A DNA stretch of 7,282 bases. It comes from a bacterium (lineage in GTDB: Bacteria; Patescibacteriota; Microgenomatia; Levybacterales; UBA12049). Under the pieces are notes generated by a model. That model saw only the letters and a program-made list of their open reading frames with translations. It was not told the DNA's origin and did no database searches. The translations under genes and the position numbers were made by a program. The stretch spans positions 1 through 7,282 of the forward strand of contig JAKAMH010000045.1 of assembly GCA_021813005.1 (NCBI GenBank), in the 5' to 3' direction. Numbering within the stretch: the stretch's first letter is position 1; the number at the start of each line of letters is the position of its first letter. Below, piece after piece: positions 5,305 to 7,282 of the stretch.

Positions 5305-6410
5305 TAGTGGCTCGATAGTGTTATCAGATCAATCATTCCAACTTGTGTGAACAGGTTTGTCTGCAGATACACCATGATCTTTGACCCATCAGGACTCCAG
5401 GCGCTGTCAGCCGCCACAACCCTTGCTCCGCTGTACTCAGAATGTCCGGGGGTATTAAAATAAGTTAGACGCCTTTTATTTGAACCATCAGTGTTCATGA
5501 GCCAGTAATCAGTCCCGCCTCCCTTGATGTCCCGAGAGCTCATCCAGACGATAGTCGTGCCGTCAGGGCTGATCTCAGCGTGTTCATTGTAGCCGATTGT
5601 TGTGAGTTGTTCGAGCGAATCAGTATTCAAGTTAAGCCGGTAGATGTCATTGTCTGCATAAAGGCCCTTGTGCTGCTGTTTTGCCCGCATATTGCTGGTA
5701 AAGTACAGCCACTGATTGTCCGGTGAGAGGCCGTGATTTTCATAAAACGCGCTACCGCCGGGCGCATAAGATTTGATGTTGGTAACATATGGAGTTGTTC
5801 CGTCAACAAAGTCGGCCACTTTGAGCTGCCAGTAGCCATATTCCTGGTTCTTGCCAAAGATATTGGATCGTTGGTACATCTGACTCCAGGCAAGTTTTGT
5901 TCCGTCGGGTGAAAAATGGGGGTGTAAAATTCCCACATCCGGTGAATTGTCTGTTGAAACCAACTTAACAGCTTTTGTGCCGTCGGGTGTTATAATCCAA
6001 AGTTCGCTCTGTACGCCAATTCCGGGAGTGTTTGAGGCGCCTGTCGCGGCTGTGGCTTTGACCATCTGGAAGGCGATCCATTTACCGTTTGGGTTCCAGG
6101 CGGGATTACCGTTGCTGAGGTGGGCGAGAGAGATGTTATTACAGGTTACGCACTGCTCAGCGGAGCCGTCAGGGTTCATAGTGAAGACTTCGTAATGATT
6201 TTTTCCGACTTCTTTATCAAATGCTACCGGCTTGTTTGGCGCGGACCAGTCAACTCTCCCACCGGATTTTCTGACAGTCGAAATTTTCGCGATCAGTAAA
6301 GACCCAGTTTGTACGCTGACCGTGCCATCTGTACGTCGGTTTCTCAGCCAGATAAACATGCCTACGAGGACAACAACTGCCGCCAGGACAATAAAAAAAG
6401 TTCGTTTCAT
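5301..6410 (-). CDS. Membrane-anchored PD40/TolB-like beta-propeller protein
   Basis: This 369-aa protein has an N-terminal membrane helix at about 4-22 (TFFIVLAAVVVLVGMFIWL) followed by Arg-rich NRR, so the rest should be extracytoplasmic. The body is a TolB/PD40-type propeller with blade motifs NPNGKWIAF (107-115), SPDGTKLAW (167-175), SPDNQWLYF (229-237), SPDGTTIVW (281-289) and SPDGSKIMV (339-347). These alternate with NPDGS/TPDGT/NTDGS turns, as in TolB C-terminal repeats. It has no TolB N-terminal domain and no YLY domain. A single CVTC motif at 87-90 is its only cysteine pair and could form a disulfide or bind a metal. ATG 6410 lies 6 bases after the stop of the 231-aa membrane protein, so the two are probably co-transcribed. 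Its TAG shares CTAG with the opposing 343-aa gene. Binding partner unknown. Confidence 0.88.
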   Translation of the reverse strand: MKRTFFIVLAAVVVLVGMFIWLRNRRTDGTVSVQTGSLLIAKISTVRKSGGRVDWSAPNKPVAFDKEVGKNHYEVFTMNPDGSAEQCVTCNNISLAHLSNGNPAWNPNGKWIAFQMVKATAATGASNTPGIGVQSELWIITPDGTKAVKLVSTDNSPDVGILHPHFSPDGTKLAWSQMYQRSNIFGKNQEYGYWQLKVADFVDGTTPYVTNIKSYAPGGSAFYENHGLSPDNQWLYFTSNMRAKQQHKGLYADNDIYRLNLNTDSLEQLTTIGYNEHAEISPDGTTIVWMSSRDIKGGGTDYWLMNTDGSNKRRLTYFNTPGHSEYSGARVVAADSAWSPDGSKIMVYLQTNLFTQVGMIDLITLSSHY

Positions 6411-6416
6411 CTCTCG

Positions 6417-7112
6417 TTACTTGAGTTCTTTGTAGAGGAAGTAGAGATAGATCGTGTAGAACGGCGTCATGAAGATCTGCCCCAGAGCCGAGATGACATC
6501 AGGCAGCAGGGGGACGCGCAAGATGTTGATGATGCCTGCCATTAGTGAGACGACAACCGCAGCCAGGAAAAGAGCCAGGAGTCCTACAAGCAGACGTCCG
6601 GCGACAGCAAACCACGCGCCTTGTACATACTTCTTGCTCTGCTTGAGCGACTCGATGATCCCCTTTTTCTCAAAAACCAGTACATACGTCGCAAAGACAA
6701 ACCAGACATAGAAAATAATGCCGGGGATAATAAGAAAGACGGAACCTCCCAGGATTGCAAGACCTGCTACGAGCGAAACACCAAAGTAGGACGGAAGTTT
6801 TTCCCAGGCCTTTCTGTAGGCGGCTTGGAAATCAATTTTTTCCGAGATGACATAGAAAAGTGCGACGACAGCCCAAAGCCAGACTACGATACTGACAAGC
6901 GTCAAAGCCGCCCCAAGCAGTGTCAACCCGGGATTGTGGGCTGTGAGTTGCGGAGCCCGATTTTTATCATTGAGACCGGTAAGGGTGAGGAGGAGTGTCA
7001 GGAAAGTCGGGGGAAGCATGACGCGGGCAATCGTCTTGAACTTTTGTGTATAGAGTTCATACGAGGCTGAAAGTAAGGCTGTAGGGCTTTTAAGTATTTT
7101 TGCTTCTGCCAT
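6417..7112 (-). CDS. Six-helix integral membrane protein, function unknown
   Basis: This 231-aa hydrophobic protein has membrane segments at about 27-47, 62-90, 110-129, 131-147, 167-197 and 205-227. The pattern IIPGIIFYVWFVFATYVLVF (128-147), then EKKGIIESLKQSKKYVQG-W (148-167) matches a broad class of uncharacterised membrane proteins (DUF975-like or glycerophosphodiesterase membrane-domain-like), where P-G-x-x-x-x-x-x-(F/A) helices precede an E-x-x-G-x-x-x-x-L-x-x-S-x-x-x-x-x-G-x-W loop. No catalytic residues are visible; a transport or membrane-organising role would be a guess. ATG 7112 has no Shine-Dalgarno motif, but a TTGACA promoter ends 6 bases upstream. It is the first gene of a likely two-gene unit with the 369-aa propeller protein. 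Local GC is higher than in the left third of the window. Confidence 0.85.
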   Translation of the reverse strand: MAEAKILKSPTALLSASYELYTQKFKTIARVMLPPTFLTLLLTLTGLNDKNRAPQLTAHNPGLTLLGAALTLVSIVVWLWAVVALFYVISEKIDFQAAYRKAWEKLPSYFGVSLVAGLAILGGSVFLIIPGIIFYVWFVFATYVLVFEKKGIIESLKQSKKYVQGAWFAVAGRLLVGLLALFLAAVVVSLMAGIINILRVPLLPDVISALGQIFMTPFYTIYLYFLYKELK

Positions 7113-7118
7113 AGCTGT

Positions 7119-7147
7119 AGTTAATCAAACTCAAGAGTACGTGTCAA
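7119..7147 (-). promoter_or_regulatory. Candidate promoter of the 231-aa gene, predicted leaderless
   Basis: On the minus strand, a perfect TTGACA (7142-7147) is followed by 17 bases, a weak TTAACT (7119-7124, 3/6) and 6 bases to ATG 7112. The -35 begins 3 bases after the stop codon of the upstream gene. The spacing matches the 4193-4221 promoter exactly. Confidence 0.5.
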
Positions 7148-7150
7148 CTG

Positions 7151-7282
7151 TTAAGCAGGTTTTGGTAGGAAGGCTACCTGTGCTTTTGGTGCCTTTTCTT
7201 TCTGCCTGGCATAGGATTTGGCAACTTCCTCATAGCCTATGTCTTGCCGGAGCCCCCAGATGTCAAACTGGGTCGTTGTATG
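7151..7282 (-). CDS. 3' end of an unrecognised gene, partial
   Basis: On the minus strand, the frame from the window edge to TAA at 7153-7151 gives 43 residues. They begin HTTTQFDIWGLRQDIGYEEV, pass through a Lys/Ala-rich stretch, and end in VAFLPKPA. The charged Tyr/Glu/Lys-rich helix followed by a short Pro-containing tail looks like a soluble protein C-terminus, but I do not recognise the family. It ends 38 bases before the 231-aa gene on the same strand, and the candidate promoter of that gene begins 3 bases past this stop. No terminator hairpin is visible between them. That it is coding is supported by the sensible composition and the stop position only. Confidence 0.6.
   Translation of the reverse strand, partial: HTTTQFDIWGLRQDIGYEEVAKSYARQKEKAPKAQVAFLPKPA

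Noticed and set aside
6621..7070. Plus-strand 149-codon open frame
   Set aside because: It lies entirely antisense to the six-helix membrane protein; its composition (Lys/Asp/Cys/Arg-rich) is what the complement of hydrophobic codons produces.
1..7282. CRISPR array, tRNA, rRNA or riboswitch
   Set aside because: No regularly spaced repeats, cloverleaf-like sequences with TTCGA arms, rRNA-like stretches or riboswitch cores were seen on either strand.

Overview
The window looks like part of a Patescibacteria (CPR) type bacterial genome. This is an inference. It rests on single-membrane-anchored proteins with a 'KPVIYLYP' C-terminal domain, a PsbP-like anchored protein, TolB/PD40 propeller proteins, a compact layout with overlapping stops, and an AbiEii-type nucleotidyltransferase preceded by a small DUF6922-like protein. 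No rRNA, tRNA or marker gene is present to confirm it. All visible stops are TAA or TAG.

Layout. Positions 1-87 (+) hold the last 28 codons of an integrase-fold (rve, IS481/IS3-like) transposase. Just after it, on the minus strand, is a 16-codon remnant (105-155) that duplicates the 3' end of the large gene further right. Positions 161-1017 (minus) are a two-gene toxin-antitoxin-like module: a small upstream protein and an AbiEii-family nucleotidyltransferase overlapping it by 55 bases. The module is lower in GC than the genes at the right end and lies between two 52-base direct repeats (106-157 and 1221-1272). Positions 1018-1219 are non-coding, with a degenerate inverted repeat and a possible decayed GIY-YIG start.

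Positions 1220-4186 (minus) carry two envelope-protein genes: a 247-aa anchored PsbP-like protein, then a 727-aa anchored beta-propeller protein with a cysteine-rich linker and a C-terminal 'YLY' domain. Across an 86-base divergent promoter region, 4273-5304 (+) encodes a 343-aa protein with the same C-terminal domain on a proline/cysteine-rich stalk. It converges with a 369-aa anchored PD40 propeller protein (5301-6410, minus); the two stop codons share one CTAG. That gene follows a six-helix membrane protein (6417-7112, minus) by 6 bases. The right edge (7151-7282, minus) holds the 3' end of an unrecognised gene.

The core therefore reads as a cluster of cell-surface proteins: three of the anchored ones carry propeller and/or YLY domains. 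Four genes also share an unusual promoter layout, with the -10 hexamer ending exactly 6 bases before the ATG, which predicts leaderless transcripts. Mobile-element traces and the toxin-antitoxin module sit at the left edge of this cluster.
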